Shown: positions 8,585 to 16,575 of the stretch, one piece after another
Layout: each line of letters begins with the position of its first letter
Position numbering within the stretch: the first letter of the stretch is position 1
DNA from: CAYNWT01 sp964450955
GTDB taxonomy: Bacteria; Planctomycetota; Planctomycetia; Planctomycetales; Planctomycetaceae
Length of the DNA: 64,000 nt
Reading direction: 5' to 3'
NCBI GenBank assembly: GCA_964450955.1
Contig: CAYVFI010000014.1
Location: 62,001-126,000 of the forward strand
Made by a program: the position numbers and the translations under genes
Notes under the pieces: model-generated
What the model was told of the DNA's origin: nothing
The model's input: the letters and a program-made list of their open reading frames with translations, nothing else
Database searches by the model: none

Positions 8585-9108
8585 CGTTGACTCTCATAAG
8601 TTCACTCAGCACGCGGTGGACAAGACAACGACCCCCAGCCACCGTCGGACACAATCAGGACTCGTGGCCTCGTCCACTACGATGAGAGCTTCTCGATCGG
8701 CAGGATTCTGACAGCAGGCCCGCATGATAGCCCCGTAGGCCAGACCAAGCGAATCGCAGTTCCGGCTAACGAATGCCGACAAACCGCCAATTCAAAGCAG
8801 CCTTTCCACTGTCCCGTATTCCCAGCAAAAAGCGGATTACATTTGCTCGCCATCTAGCCACAACCATCCGTCAACGACAGCAACCGACCCGATGCAGAAC
8901 CTCCCACGCGAGCGGGCGGGCACGAGCCCCTAACAACGCCATCCTCTGCAAGTCCACGCTGACAATCATCACCGCCCCGAGCAACGATGCGCAACCAAGA
9001 GATGGAAACCCGAAGCGTAAGCGAGGAACAGAAACAAACGCCACAAACCCAGCACCACCACTGCCGAAATCCTCGCCAACCCGCTCGGTTTGGCAAGCTC
9101 GAACTGCC
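8585..9108. other. Gene-free stretch leading into the repeat island
   Basis: No credible gene. It holds one arm of the 23-bp hairpin element seen again at 16492-16557 (8658-8680) and a short 'CCCGAAGCGTAAGCGAGG' motif at about 9009-9026, which I recognise as a recurrent intergenic motif of planctomycete genomes. Confidence 0.5.
8658..8680 (-). repeat. Single arm of a dispersed 23-bp hairpin element
   Basis: GGACTCGTGGCCTCGTCC followed by ACTAC is nearly identical to the right arm of the hairpin at 16492-16557. A decayed partner arm (GTGGACAAGACAACGA) lies about 25 bases upstream. Confidence 0.7.
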
Positions 9109-9244
9109 GGCAGAATGATGGCGGACAGAATGATGACATCCGGGCAATGCAAGGGCTCTCTGCATTGAACTGTGTTCATGAGGGGCATGCTCCCTCCACC
9201 CAACACCCGACCGCGCAACATCGTTCTGCCCCAATGATTCTGCC
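9109..9244 (+). repeat. MITE-like unit, copy 1
   Basis: Begins GGCAGAATGATGGCGGACAG and ends with the inverted form TTCTGCCCCAATGATTCTGCC. The interior carries 'CAATGCAAGGGCTCTCTGC' and a small GAGGGGC...GCTCCCTC hairpin. The spacer that follows (to 9337) is itself repeated after copies 2 and 3. Confidence 0.75.
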
Positions 9245-9337
9245 AACTAAAACCACGCCCCTTTTCCCCGATGCAAACACCACTCGCACAAGTCCAAATC
9301 CGCAACCTAAACGGCAGTTTGGCAACCTCGAACACCT

Positions 9338-9460
9338 GGCAGAATGATGACATGCGGGCAATGCAAGGGCTCTCTGCGTTGAACTGAGTTCAAGAGGGGC
9401 GTGCTCCCTCCACCCAACACCCGACCGCGCAACATCGTTCTGCCCCCCCATTATTCTGCC
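9338..9460 (+). repeat. MITE-like unit, copy 2
   Basis: Same interior and right end as copies 1 and 3, but the left end has a single GGCAGAATGATG instead of two or three, which shortens the unit to 123 bp. Confidence 0.75.
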
Positions 9461-9552
9461 AACAAAAACCACACCCCTTTTCCCGATGCAAACACCACTC
9501 GCGCAAGTCCACAACCGCAACCTAAACGGCAGTTTGGCAACCTCGAACTGCT

Positions 9553-9701
9553 GGCAGAATGATGGGGGCAGAATGTTGGGGGCAGAATGATGACATACGG
9601 TCAATGCAAGGGCTCTCTGCGTTGAACTGCGTTCACGAGGGGCGTGCTCCCTCCACCCAACACCCGACCGCGCAACATCGTTCTGCCCCCATGATTCTGC
9701 C
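9553..9701 (+). repeat. MITE-like unit, copy 3
   Basis: The longest copy, with three tandem GGCAGAATG(A/T)TG blocks on the left, and the inverted end TTCTGCCCCCATGATTCTGCC on the right. The terminal inverted repeat is about 26 bp with few mismatches. Confidence 0.78.
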
Positions 9702-9794
9702 AACAAAAACCACGCCCCTTTTCCCCGATGCAAACACCACTCGCGCAAGTCCACAACCGCAACCTGAACGGCGGTTTGGCAACCCCAAACTGCT

Positions 9795-9852
9795 GGCAGA
9801 ATGATGGGGGCAGAATGATGACATGCGGTCGAAGTGCCCGCATAATTCTGCC
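9795..9852 (+). repeat. MITE-like unit, copy 4 (internally deleted)
   Basis: The left end (two GGCAGAATGATG blocks plus ACATGCGGTC) runs almost directly into a right end (ATTCTGCC, 9845-9852). It stops 9 bp before the end of the GxxExxY-like gene. Confidence 0.7.
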
Positions 9853-9860
9853 AGCGAAAA

Positions 9861-10661
9861 TCACAACTCCATCGTCCGAAGCTCCACGTCGTGCCCAGCG
9901 AAGTTCACCCACTGCAGACACTTCATCCGAGTATGGCGAAGGAATCTCTCAAGGTGTTCACGCATCGCGCCTTTGCTTTCCCGCAGTGAGCTCAAGGCTA
10001 GCGCTGTGTCTTCACACAGCAGAAATAATTCATGCGAACCAACGACGTCCGCTCCGTCGTAGATGGGCACTCGCTTCAACGCTTGTTCTTCTCCGCCAAA
10101 GAAGTGAATGATGGCCTCTCGGTACAGACTGGTTTGGAGGAACAGTTCCCAATCGTCGAGTAGCTCGAGCAATACGATTCGCAGGCGCTCGCTGGCCTCG
10201 TCGATTGCATTCCATTCGGTCTCGTCCACTGAGTACCGGCGTCGTTCAGCAAGATTGAGTGTGGTAGAAACGAATCGTTTCTCCACTCTTGCAGGACGAA
10301 AGTTCAGCAGTAGCCCGTGCCGCATCTCAGTCAGCAACAAGTAGTGCAGGGCCTGAGCATTATGCGATGGAGTCAGACTCGCGGCAGTCTTGCCTTCGAC
10401 CATCAATCCGTTCGCAAAGAGCAAGTCCATGTAATAGCTCTTCGCGAAGTCACGATGGCTGACAACGATTTCGACCTCACGGCGGCCGAGCACTCCAGCA
10501 GCCTGGGCTCGTCTCAGGAGGACTTCTTTGTAGATATCTTCATCAAGCAATCGGCCAAACTCGTTGTGGATATCGAAGGTAATACCGATGATGCGTTCGG
10601 CCAAGGCGTGGAACTCATCTTTCGAGAAGATTCGGATTGGTGCGTCAACTTTGATTGGCAT
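9861..10661 (-). CDS. GxxExxY-like protein with PD-(D/E)XK nuclease-type core and extra C-terminal domain
   Basis: A 266-residue protein. Residues 15-132 resemble the GxxExxY family (PD-(D/E)XK superfamily): helix 'EFHALAERIIGITFDIHNEFG', read here as 'ERIIGITFDIHNEFG', the signature region 'GRLLDEDIYKEVL' (G36, E41, Y44; one or two residues longer than the usual motif), D79 in 'YYMDLLF', E89-G-K91 in 'MVEGKTA', and 'HNAQALHYLL', which matches the usual 'qaQllnYL' helix. D79 with E89-x-K91 would form a nuclease-type metal site. About 130 further residues with no recognised domain follow, unlike the typical 120-residue family member. The ATG at 10661 is chosen because residues before it are encoded by repeat DNA. 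The gene sits between copies of the MITE-like repeat. Confidence 0.65.
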   Translation of the reverse strand: MPIKVDAPIRIFSKDEFHALAERIIGITFDIHNEFGRLLDEDIYKEVLLRRAQAAGVLGRREVEIVVSHRDFAKSYYMDLLFANGLMVEGKTAASLTPSHNAQALHYLLLTEMRHGLLLNFRPARVEKRFVSTTLNLAERRRYSVDETEWNAIDEASERLRIVLLELLDDWELFLQTSLYREAIIHFFGGEEQALKRVPIYDGADVVGSHELFLLCEDTALALSSLRESKGAMREHLERFLRHTRMKCLQWVNFAGHDVELRTMEL

Positions 10662-10789
10662 GCTGGGACCAGTCGGAACGTGTGGCAGAATGATGGGGGC
10701 AGAATAATGACATGCGGTCGCAGCGTGGCTTTTTGTGTTTGAGAGCACAGCAGACGTGTTGCACGCGTTTTGAACCGCAGAGGCTCGGC
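10587..10789. repeat. 203-bp tandem duplication, unit A (contains the GxxExxY gene start)
   Basis: Unit A holds the first 25 codons of the gene on the minus strand, its upstream region and a GGCAGAATGATG left end (from 10684). It is followed without a gap by unit B, about 95 percent identical by eye. Confidence 0.8.
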
Positions 10790-10975
10790 GATGATGCGTT
10801 CGGCCAAGGCGTGGAACTCATCTTCCGAGAAGATTCGGATTGGTGCGTCAACATTGATTGGCATGCTGGGACCAGTCGGAACGTGTGGCAGTATGATGGG
10901 GGCAGAATAATGACATGCGGTCGCAGCGAGGCTTTTTGTGTTTGAGGGCACGGCGGATCTGTTGCACGCGTTTTG
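10790..10975 (-). pseudogene. 203-bp tandem duplication, unit B: broken copy of the GxxExxY gene start
   Basis: Unit B repeats unit A with scattered substitutions. On the minus strand it again encodes 'MPINVDAPIRIFSEDEFHALAERII' in pieces ('DAPIRIFSEDEFHAL') and then departs from the gene into 'AEPLRF...', so only about 25 codons are duplicated. It also repeats the upstream GGCAGTATGATG end (10887). This is a fragment, not a gene. Confidence 0.7.
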
Positions 10976-10997
10976 CTCACGCAAACATGACCACGCA

Positions 10998-11024
10998 ACA
11001 TTAGTCTGCCCCCATCATTCTGCC
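10998..11024 (-). repeat. Right end of the MITE-like repeat
   Basis: CGCAACATTAGTCTGCC followed by CCCATCATTCTGCC is the inverted terminal form seen at the right of copies 1-3; it closes the repeat island 45 bases before the next gene. Confidence 0.65.
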
Positions 11025-11068
11025 AACTCGGATAGCCAAGCCAACGATTCCTTCTCAGGGTTAAACTG

Positions 11069-12766
11069 ATGCATATGATTCAGGCTCGCGTGACAGGTCA
11101 GAGAATCCTTCTCGCTTGCAGCATGGTTGCCGTCACAAATTGCGTCGCTGCTGCGCATCAAATAGCCAAGGGGTCAGAACCACGTCAGCGGAACGAACCG
11201 CGTCGCAATGTCCTCGTGGCTGCGCATCGGGGCGGGTACGCCAATGACAAGGCGGATGATGCACCCGAAAATTCACTGGCGAATCTGGAACTTGCGATCA
11301 GACGTGGGTTCGACGTTTATGAAACCGACATTCAGAGAACGTCCGACGGGATCTTCGTCATCATGCATGACGAAACGATCGATCGGGAAACCAACGGGAC
11401 TGGTCGGATCAGCGAGATGACCTATGCCGAGGTTCGGCAACTGAAGAAGCGATTCCGGGACGGATCACTTTCAAACCATCCCGTCGCGACACTGGAACAA
11501 CTGCTGACGGCTGGGCGAGGGCGAATTCTGTTCAAGCCGGATCTGAAGAAGGGTGTGATCTCGCACTTTGTCGATCTGACGAAGCTAATCCACCGCTGTG
11601 AGATGCAGGATCAGGTCTTTCTCAGAATGGGTCTTGGTGACCGAAAGAAGATAGCGAAGTACTTCGGGGAGGGATGTCCGAAGATTGAGGTCATGTTCAA
11701 GGTCGGTACGTCGAAGCAGGCGAAGTCGGTGATCGCTCAATTTCAACCAGCTACGCTGCAGGTGAACCTGGAAAAGGGCGAAGTCGTCTCAGAGGACAAG
11801 GCTGCGGCAATCAACTATGCCGCTTCGCGGGGCGTTCTCGTTGAGACTCATGTCTACAGCGACGTGAAACAATGGGACCAACTCGCAGCGCTGGGAGTCC
11901 GAATGTTTCACACAGCCGCGCCGGACAGAGTGCTCGCACACCTCCAAGAGAAAGGCTTCCACGCGACGGCTTCCCGTCAGGCAGGGGCCGTTCCGGAGTT
12001 TTGGCTCATCGGGTCCTATCCAAGTGGCTGGGGTAGCAAGATCCCGCGGCCGAACGAAATCGACTTCACATTGTTTACGCACATCATGCATTTCGGGATT
12101 TACCCGACCAGGCGTGGCGAGATCACAGACGAGCTCGGTGACGATAAAGCGGACGTTATTAAGCGAGCACACGCTGCCGGAACAAAGGTTGTTGCCGTGA
12201 TCGGCAGCGAAGGCTACGGCAAACAATTTGTCGGGGCAACCAGTGACAAATTCCGAAAACGCTTTGTCCGAAACATCATCGACTTCATGAAGAAACACAA
12301 GTACGACGGCATCAGCATCGACTGGGAAGAGGACGTCCCCGGGCACGAAGAACAACTGTCGCAACTGATGGTCGAGCTACATGCAGAGCTCAAGGACCTG
12401 GAACCACGTCCGCTGCTGATGATCGATGTGATCTCCGGTCTCATCCCGCCGAGTTTGTCGAAAAAGGTCGAGCCGCTTGTCGATTCGATTAACCTTATGA
12501 CCTACTTCGAAAAAGGCGACATGGAAGAGGAGTATAACGCTCACATCAAAGCCGGCATTTCTGCGCAGAAGCTGGTGATGGGAGCCGGGATCGATGACGA
12601 CTATTACGACAACCATAAGCATCCCGAACGTCTGCGTCGGAAGATGAGGTTCTCAAAAGACAAGGGCCTTCGCGGCGTTGAGTTCTGGAGCTTTCAGGCA
12701 ACGCCTATTCGCAAGAAGCAGTGGGAGTCGGAGTTCCTTCGGATCATTCGACAATACAGAGACTAA
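11069..12766 (+). CDS. Secreted fusion: glycerophosphodiester phosphodiesterase + glycoside hydrolase 18-like domain
   Basis: A 565-residue protein with a signal peptide (to about residue 29). Residues 48-295 are a GDPD TIM barrel: H53-R-G, 'APEN' (E67), E85-T-D87, H100-D and D158 where most relatives have Glu. Such enzymes hydrolyse glycerophosphodiesters. Residues 310-560 form a second barrel of the chitinase GH18 type: 'YDGISIDWEED' carries the full DxxDxDxE signature (D413, D418, E420), with 'INLMTYFE' (near 475) as a later strand. E420 would be the general acid. The natural target is unknown; a polymer with both a phosphodiester and an acetamido sugar is one possibility. The ATG at 11069 or the next at 11075 may be used. 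Confidence 0.85.
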   Translation: MHMIQARVTGQRILLACSMVAVTNCVAAAHQIAKGSEPRQRNEPRRNVLVAAHRGGYANDKADDAPENSLANLELAIRRGFDVYETDIQRTSDGIFVIMHDETIDRETNGTGRISEMTYAEVRQLKKRFRDGSLSNHPVATLEQLLTAGRGRILFKPDLKKGVISHFVDLTKLIHRCEMQDQVFLRMGLGDRKKIAKYFGEGCPKIEVMFKVGTSKQAKSVIAQFQPATLQVNLEKGEVVSEDKAAAINYAASRGVLVETHVYSDVKQWDQLAALGVRMFHTAAPDRVLAHLQEKGFHATASRQAGAVPEFWLIGSYPSGWGSKIPRPNEIDFTLFTHIMHFGIYPTRRGEITDELGDDKADVIKRAHAAGTKVVAVIGSEGYGKQFVGATSDKFRKRFVRNIIDFMKKHKYDGISIDWEEDVPGHEEQLSQLMVELHAELKDLEPRPLLMIDVISGLIPPSLSKKVEPLVDSINLMTYFEKGDMEEEYNAHIKAGISAQKLVMGAGIDDDYYDNHKHPERLRRKMRFSKDKGLRGVEFWSFQATPIRKKQWESEFLRIIRQYRD

Positions 12767-12977
12767 GCTTCGCGTCTGCTTTGACAGGATTAACGTGATG
12801 AACAGGATTCGTGCTCGTTAGCGAAAATGCCGATTTCGTGCTTTCCGCCGAGTTAGACGCTGTGAGCAAAGTCGGTTGAGCCAGTGTGCCGAAGTAAATC
12901 AGCGGTTTAGCATCTCTTACAGGCAGACTATGCAGACCGTCACAAAGCTCCACATCACAGGCCAGGACGATTGACAC

Positions 12978-14378
12978 GTGCTACTCTCGCACCTTGGTTT
13001 AAGACAAACCGTCTCATTGATTCTCTTGCTGGCAACGACTGGTACGGCGACAGGCCAGGTCGTTGGAAATCCGTGGTACCGCAACAGGCAATTTCCGTAC
13101 CGGCCACAACAACCCGGGTACTACCCACCGGTTCAATCTCAGCCGCCAATTCAGAAACTGCCCCCTGGAGCGACGACCCGGGTTCTACCGGACGGACGAA
13201 TTGCGATCATCACTCCGTTCACGGCAAAGCAAAAACGCGAAGTCCGAGAGCGTCAAGCCGAACATAAAAGAGTCAGGGCAATTCGGACGCGAGAACTTGC
13301 TGCGCTTGCCGAAAACGACAGCCTGTTTCCTCGCCTCATTGGCGAGTTCGAGAAGCAGAAAGCAATCGTCATCAGCATCTGTGACTGGCAGGCACATCAC
13401 TTCGATGTCTTGTTTGAACTGATTGAGAAAACGCGTAGGCGTCTTGGGATCCTGTTGCTTTACAACGACAAAAAACAAACCGAGAACCAGTCCCAGTTTG
13501 AGCAAGTAATCAGACGACTTTCCCAGACCGGGAGAGACTATCCGCACCTGCGTTTTTACAAGACGAATCTCGATACGATCTGGCTTAGAGACTTCGGTCC
13601 GCGCCTTGCTCAAACCGACGAAGGAAAGGCAGTCGTGGTTGACTTTTTCTACGACGTCAACCGCGCCCGAGATGATGACTTCCCTAAAGTGTGGGCCAAC
13701 CTAACCGGCGGTTCACACAATGTCGTCCCGTGGTCACTACAAGGAGGCAACCTGCTGGCCAACGGTCTTGGCCTTGCGATTACGACCACCCGACTCTACG
13801 AGGGAAATCGAATCAAGCGCCCGGGAAAGACTTTCACGCAGACTGAGGTTTACGTGAAAGAACAACTTATGAAGTTCTGCAACATTAAAGAACTCGTGGT
13901 ACTCAAGCCTCTCGAAAACGAATCAACTCGACATGTCGATATGTTTGCCACGTTCCTCGCGCCGGATGTTGCGGTGGTAGCCAAGGTTGATCCAAGGTTT
14001 GATGCTCAAAACGCGGCTATCCTTGACGAAAATGCCCGGCAGCTTTCGCAAGTGAGTGTTTCTGGCCGCCCGCTTAGAGTCGAACGAATCTGGATTCCCC
14101 CGCGGCGACACAACCACTGGAGTTCGTACGCAAACATCATTCTGACGGACCAGGTCGTTCTGATTCCGACTTACAAATCTGACCCACCCGATTACATTCA
14201 GCAAGCAACCGCCACCTATCGTCGTTTGTTGCCGCAGCATCATGTGACGACGATTGATATGACTTCAATGGAGAAACTGGGGGGTTCCCTGCATTGCCTT
14301 TCGTGTTCCATCCCGGCGTCTGCGGCACTACCCAAAGATGTGCTGACTTTTGCCGATGCGGTCGAAATGACAAAATGA
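12978..14378 (+). CDS. Secreted peptidylarginine/agmatine deiminase family protein (PAD_porph-like)
   Basis: A 466-residue protein with a GTG start, a signal peptide (about 1-26) and a Pro/Gln/Tyr-rich segment (30-65). The remaining domain has the motifs of bacterial peptidylarginine deiminase/agmatine deiminase: 'TIWLRDFGP', 'LQGGNLLANG', 'STRHVDMFATFL' and 'GGSLHCLS', which supplies the catalytic Cys at about 440. The family converts guanidino groups to ureido groups and ammonia. Because this copy is exported, a peptide-arginine substrate is more likely than agmatine, but that is inference. No polyamine genes are adjacent. Confidence 0.85.
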   Translation: MLLSHLGLRQTVSLILLLATTGTATGQVVGNPWYRNRQFPYRPQQPGYYPPVQSQPPIQKLPPGATTRVLPDGRIAIITPFTAKQKREVRERQAEHKRVRAIRTRELAALAENDSLFPRLIGEFEKQKAIVISICDWQAHHFDVLFELIEKTRRRLGILLLYNDKKQTENQSQFEQVIRRLSQTGRDYPHLRFYKTNLDTIWLRDFGPRLAQTDEGKAVVVDFFYDVNRARDDDFPKVWANLTGGSHNVVPWSLQGGNLLANGLGLAITTTRLYEGNRIKRPGKTFTQTEVYVKEQLMKFCNIKELVVLKPLENESTRHVDMFATFLAPDVAVVAKVDPRFDAQNAAILDENARQLSQVSVSGRPLRVERIWIPPRRHNHWSSYANIILTDQVVLIPTYKSDPPDYIQQATATYRRLLPQHHVTTIDMTSMEKLGGSLHCLSCSIPASAALPKDVLTFADAVEMTK

Positions 14379-14582
14379 TTGTTTGAACCTGCTTCGTGCC
14401 ATCGCCCACCGACTGCACAACATCATTCACACCTCGCCAACCGAGCCGCTCCGGTAGAGTGCATCACCGGCGATCGATTCCACCCGCAGAACTGTGGACC
14501 CCGCGACTGGCGGACGACCCCGTTCGTCCCGTCAGTGCTGCCATCACAGCGTCCCGCGCGTGCAACTCGGCGCGAGCGCTCT

Positions 14583-15059
14583 TTACTGGCCAAGCGACGC
14601 CAGTAGCTGATGGCACCGGTTCTCAATCTGACTCTTCAAAACGATCGCCGTTGATGTTCTTGCAATGTCCGGAACCGATAGAATTTTCTCAAGCACATCC
14701 ATCAGGTGTTGGTTCGATCGAGCAACGACCAGACACAACATGTCTCCCTGGGCCGCGACGGAATGAACCTCGATGACCTCGTCGATTTTCTTCAAAGGAG
14801 TGAGCACAGAGTCGATTTGCCCTTCCTTGACTTCGACCGTCACGTAAGCCCGCACGTGGAAACCAAGTGCGTCCAGATTCAGATGCGCGGTGAAGCCTCG
14901 TATCACACCGGCAGTCACCAGCCGATCGATCCGGGACTGCACCGTTCCACGCGCGATGCCGAGTCGACGCGACAGTTCAAGAACGCCGACCCGAGCGTCG
15001 GTTTGAAGTTCGCTAAGAAGGGCTGCGTCTAATTCGTCGATCTTGAGGTCAGATTGCAC
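14583..15059 (-). CDS. Lrp/AsnC family transcriptional regulator
   Basis: A 158-residue regulator: an N-terminal winged helix-turn-helix ('LDAALLSELQTDARVGVLELSRRLG' region, then 'ARGTVQSRIDRL', about residues 8-55) and a C-terminal RAM ligand-binding domain ('RAYVTVEVKEGQ ... DMLCLVVAR'). The GTG at 15059 is chosen because GGGAGAA lies 9 bases upstream and the HTH then starts at the usual position; extending to 15197 would add 46 unrelated residues. It is transcribed away from hppD and hmgA. By family knowledge it would form dimers or octamers and respond to an amino acid; an aromatic amino acid or a tyrosine catabolite is a reasonable guess from context. Confidence 0.88.
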   Translation of the reverse strand: MQSDLKIDELDAALLSELQTDARVGVLELSRRLGIARGTVQSRIDRLVTAGVIRGFTAHLNLDALGFHVRAYVTVEVKEGQIDSVLTPLKKIDEVIEVHSVAAQGDMLCLVVARSNQHLMDVLEKILSVPDIARTSTAIVLKSQIENRCHQLLASLGQ

Positions 15060-15389
15060 AGCGACAGCTTCTCCCAGCAACCAATAGTGGACAATATGTC
15101 CAACATTATAGCTGCAAATTGAACAAAGATGAGGACGATCATACAATAAGCCAGTCAATTTGCGGCAAGCTCGGGAAATCCGGTCAGTAAAAAACAAGAC
15201 CCCAAATCCTGATCGGACGGACTGCCAGGATTCATGGCCTCATCCGCTACGGTTTGGATGCCGGTCATGGGCCGGCTCTTATTTGCCAGTCATACGTTGA
15301 AATTCAATCCGCAGCCCGCCTACCCAACAGCTGGCTGCGTTCAGTCTATTCGTGGCTCAACATAAAACAGACTCTCACGAGGGAGAACC
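15060..15389. other. Divergent control region between the Lrp-type gene and hppD
   Basis: About 330 bases with the operator above, a decayed copy of the dispersed hairpin arm (GGATTCATGGCCTCATCC at about 15228-15245), and the GGGAG ribosome site of hppD. No gene. Confidence 0.55.
15088..15110 (-). promoter_or_regulatory. Candidate Lrp/AsnC operator and -10 box of the regulator gene
   Basis: TGGACA-ATA-TGTCCA (15088-15102) has perfect 6-bp arms. A consensus TATAAT lies on the minus strand at 15110-15105, so the palindrome would span the start of transcription of the regulator gene, as expected for autoregulation. No convincing -35 hexamer accompanies the -10 box. Confidence 0.55.
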
Positions 15390-16475
15390 ATGGGACCATT
15401 TCCACATAACGCACCCCGATCGACGATTAGCGAAACAAACCCCGCCGGAACCGATGGGTTTGAGTTCGTTGAGTTCGCTCATCCGGAACCGCAGAAGCTG
15501 CGAGATCTGTTTTCGTCAATGGGCTACACGCACGTTGCCAATCACAGGTCCAGGTCGGTCGAGCTTTGGCAGCAGGGCGACATCTCCTACCTCATCAATT
15601 CCGAACCTGGCACGCACGCGGCCGAGTTCATTGAAGCTCACGGCCCCTGCGCGGCGTCGATGGGTTGGCGGGTCGTCGATGCGGCTCACGCGTTTAAGCA
15701 CGCCGTTGATCTTGGAGCAGAACCTTACGAAGGGCCCGGCAAGGTAATGGATGTGCCGGCGATCGTCGGGATTGGTGGTTCGCTGATTTACTTCCTCGAT
15801 CAGTATCACACGGCCAGCCCGTACAACGCTGAGTTCGATTGGATTGGAACGGCCAACCCGGCAGGCGTTGGCTTCCACTATCTCGATCATCTGACCCACA
15901 ACGTCTACAAGGGGAACATGGATACGTGGTTCAAGTTTTACGGCGACCTATTTAACTTCCGTGAGATCCGATTTTTCGACATCCAGGGCAAACACACAGG
16001 TCTGTTTAGCCGAGCCCTAACTTCTGCGTGCGGTCGCATTCGCATTCCGATTAACGAAGACCGAGGCGAGACCGGTCAGATTGTGAACTACCTGAAGAAG
16101 TACAACGGCGAAGGCATCCAGCACATCGCCGTGGGAGCTCACAACATTTACGACTCTGTTGACGAGATTGCCAAACGCGGCGTCAAGTTCATGCCGGGAC
16201 CACCGGACGCGTACTACAAGATGTCTTATGATCGTGTTTCCGGACACGACGAACCGATTGATCGCATGAAAACACATGGCATCCTGATAGACGGTGAAGG
16301 TGTCGTCGACGGCGGCGAAACCAAGATCCTCCTGCAGATTTTCTCCAAGACGGTCATCGGCCCGATTTTCTTTGAGTTCATCCAGCGCAAAGGCGACGAC
16401 GGGTTCGGCGAGGGGAACTTCAAGGCGCTGTTCGAGTCCATCGAAGCGGAAGAAATGGCCAAGGGCGAATACTAG
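15390..16475 (+). CDS. hppD: 4-Hydroxyphenylpyruvate dioxygenase
   Basis: A 361-residue enzyme that converts 4-hydroxyphenylpyruvate to homogentisate, the second step of tyrosine degradation. The two vicinal-oxygen-chelate halves are visible. The iron ligands are H167 ('YLDHLTHNV'), H245 ('GIQHIAV') and E329 ('FFEFIQRKGDDGFGEGNF' region), all in their usual contexts. Start ATG has GAGGGAG upstream. It is followed by hmgA after 178 bases that contain two hairpins, and is divergent from an Lrp/AsnC-type regulator. Confidence 0.96.
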   Translation: MGPFPHNAPRSTISETNPAGTDGFEFVEFAHPEPQKLRDLFSSMGYTHVANHRSRSVELWQQGDISYLINSEPGTHAAEFIEAHGPCAASMGWRVVDAAHAFKHAVDLGAEPYEGPGKVMDVPAIVGIGGSLIYFLDQYHTASPYNAEFDWIGTANPAGVGFHYLDHLTHNVYKGNMDTWFKFYGDLFNFREIRFFDIQGKHTGLFSRALTSACGRIRIPINEDRGETGQIVNYLKKYNGEGIQHIAVGAHNIYDSVDEIAKRGVKFMPGPPDAYYKMSYDRVSGHDEPIDRMKTHGILIDGEGVVDGGETKILLQIFSKTVIGPIFFEFIQRKGDDGFGEGNFKALFESIEAEEMAKGEY

Positions 16476-16491
16476 AATCGGTGAGATGCTT

Positions 16492-16557
16492 GTAGTGGAC
16501 GAGGCCACAAGTCCGGATTGCATTGGAGTATTCGGGACTCGTTGCCTCGTCCACTAC
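16492..16557. repeat. Dispersed 23-bp hairpin element
   Basis: Left arm 16492-16514 (GTAGTGGACGAGGCCAC...) pairs with right arm 16535-16557 at 21 of 23 positions across a 20-nt loop. The right arm is almost identical to the single arm at 8658-8680. Confidence 0.8.
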
Positions 16558-16575
16558 GGTGGGCATGCAACGCGC

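Noticed and set aside
9176..9754. 192-codon minus-strand frame with internal repeats
   Set aside because: Entirely inside the MITE-like units; the peptide repeats only reflect DNA repeats.
9109..9852. CRISPR array
   Set aside because: Repeats are 120-150 bp with inverted ends and the spacers are themselves repeated; no short direct repeats with unique spacers and no cas genes.
10514..10984. Minus-strand frame with repeated 'PTGPSMPI' text
   Set aside because: Arises from the 203-bp duplication; only the short start fragment is related to the real gene.
12767..12977. Possible repeat 'ACAGGATTAACGTGATGAACAGG' (in parts) after the GDPD-GH18 gene
   Set aside because: A short near-duplicate of ACAGGATT only; too small to call as an element without a genome search.
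16017..16523. 168-codon minus-strand frame opposite hppD
   Set aside because: Antisense to hppD, and its start lies in the hairpin element.
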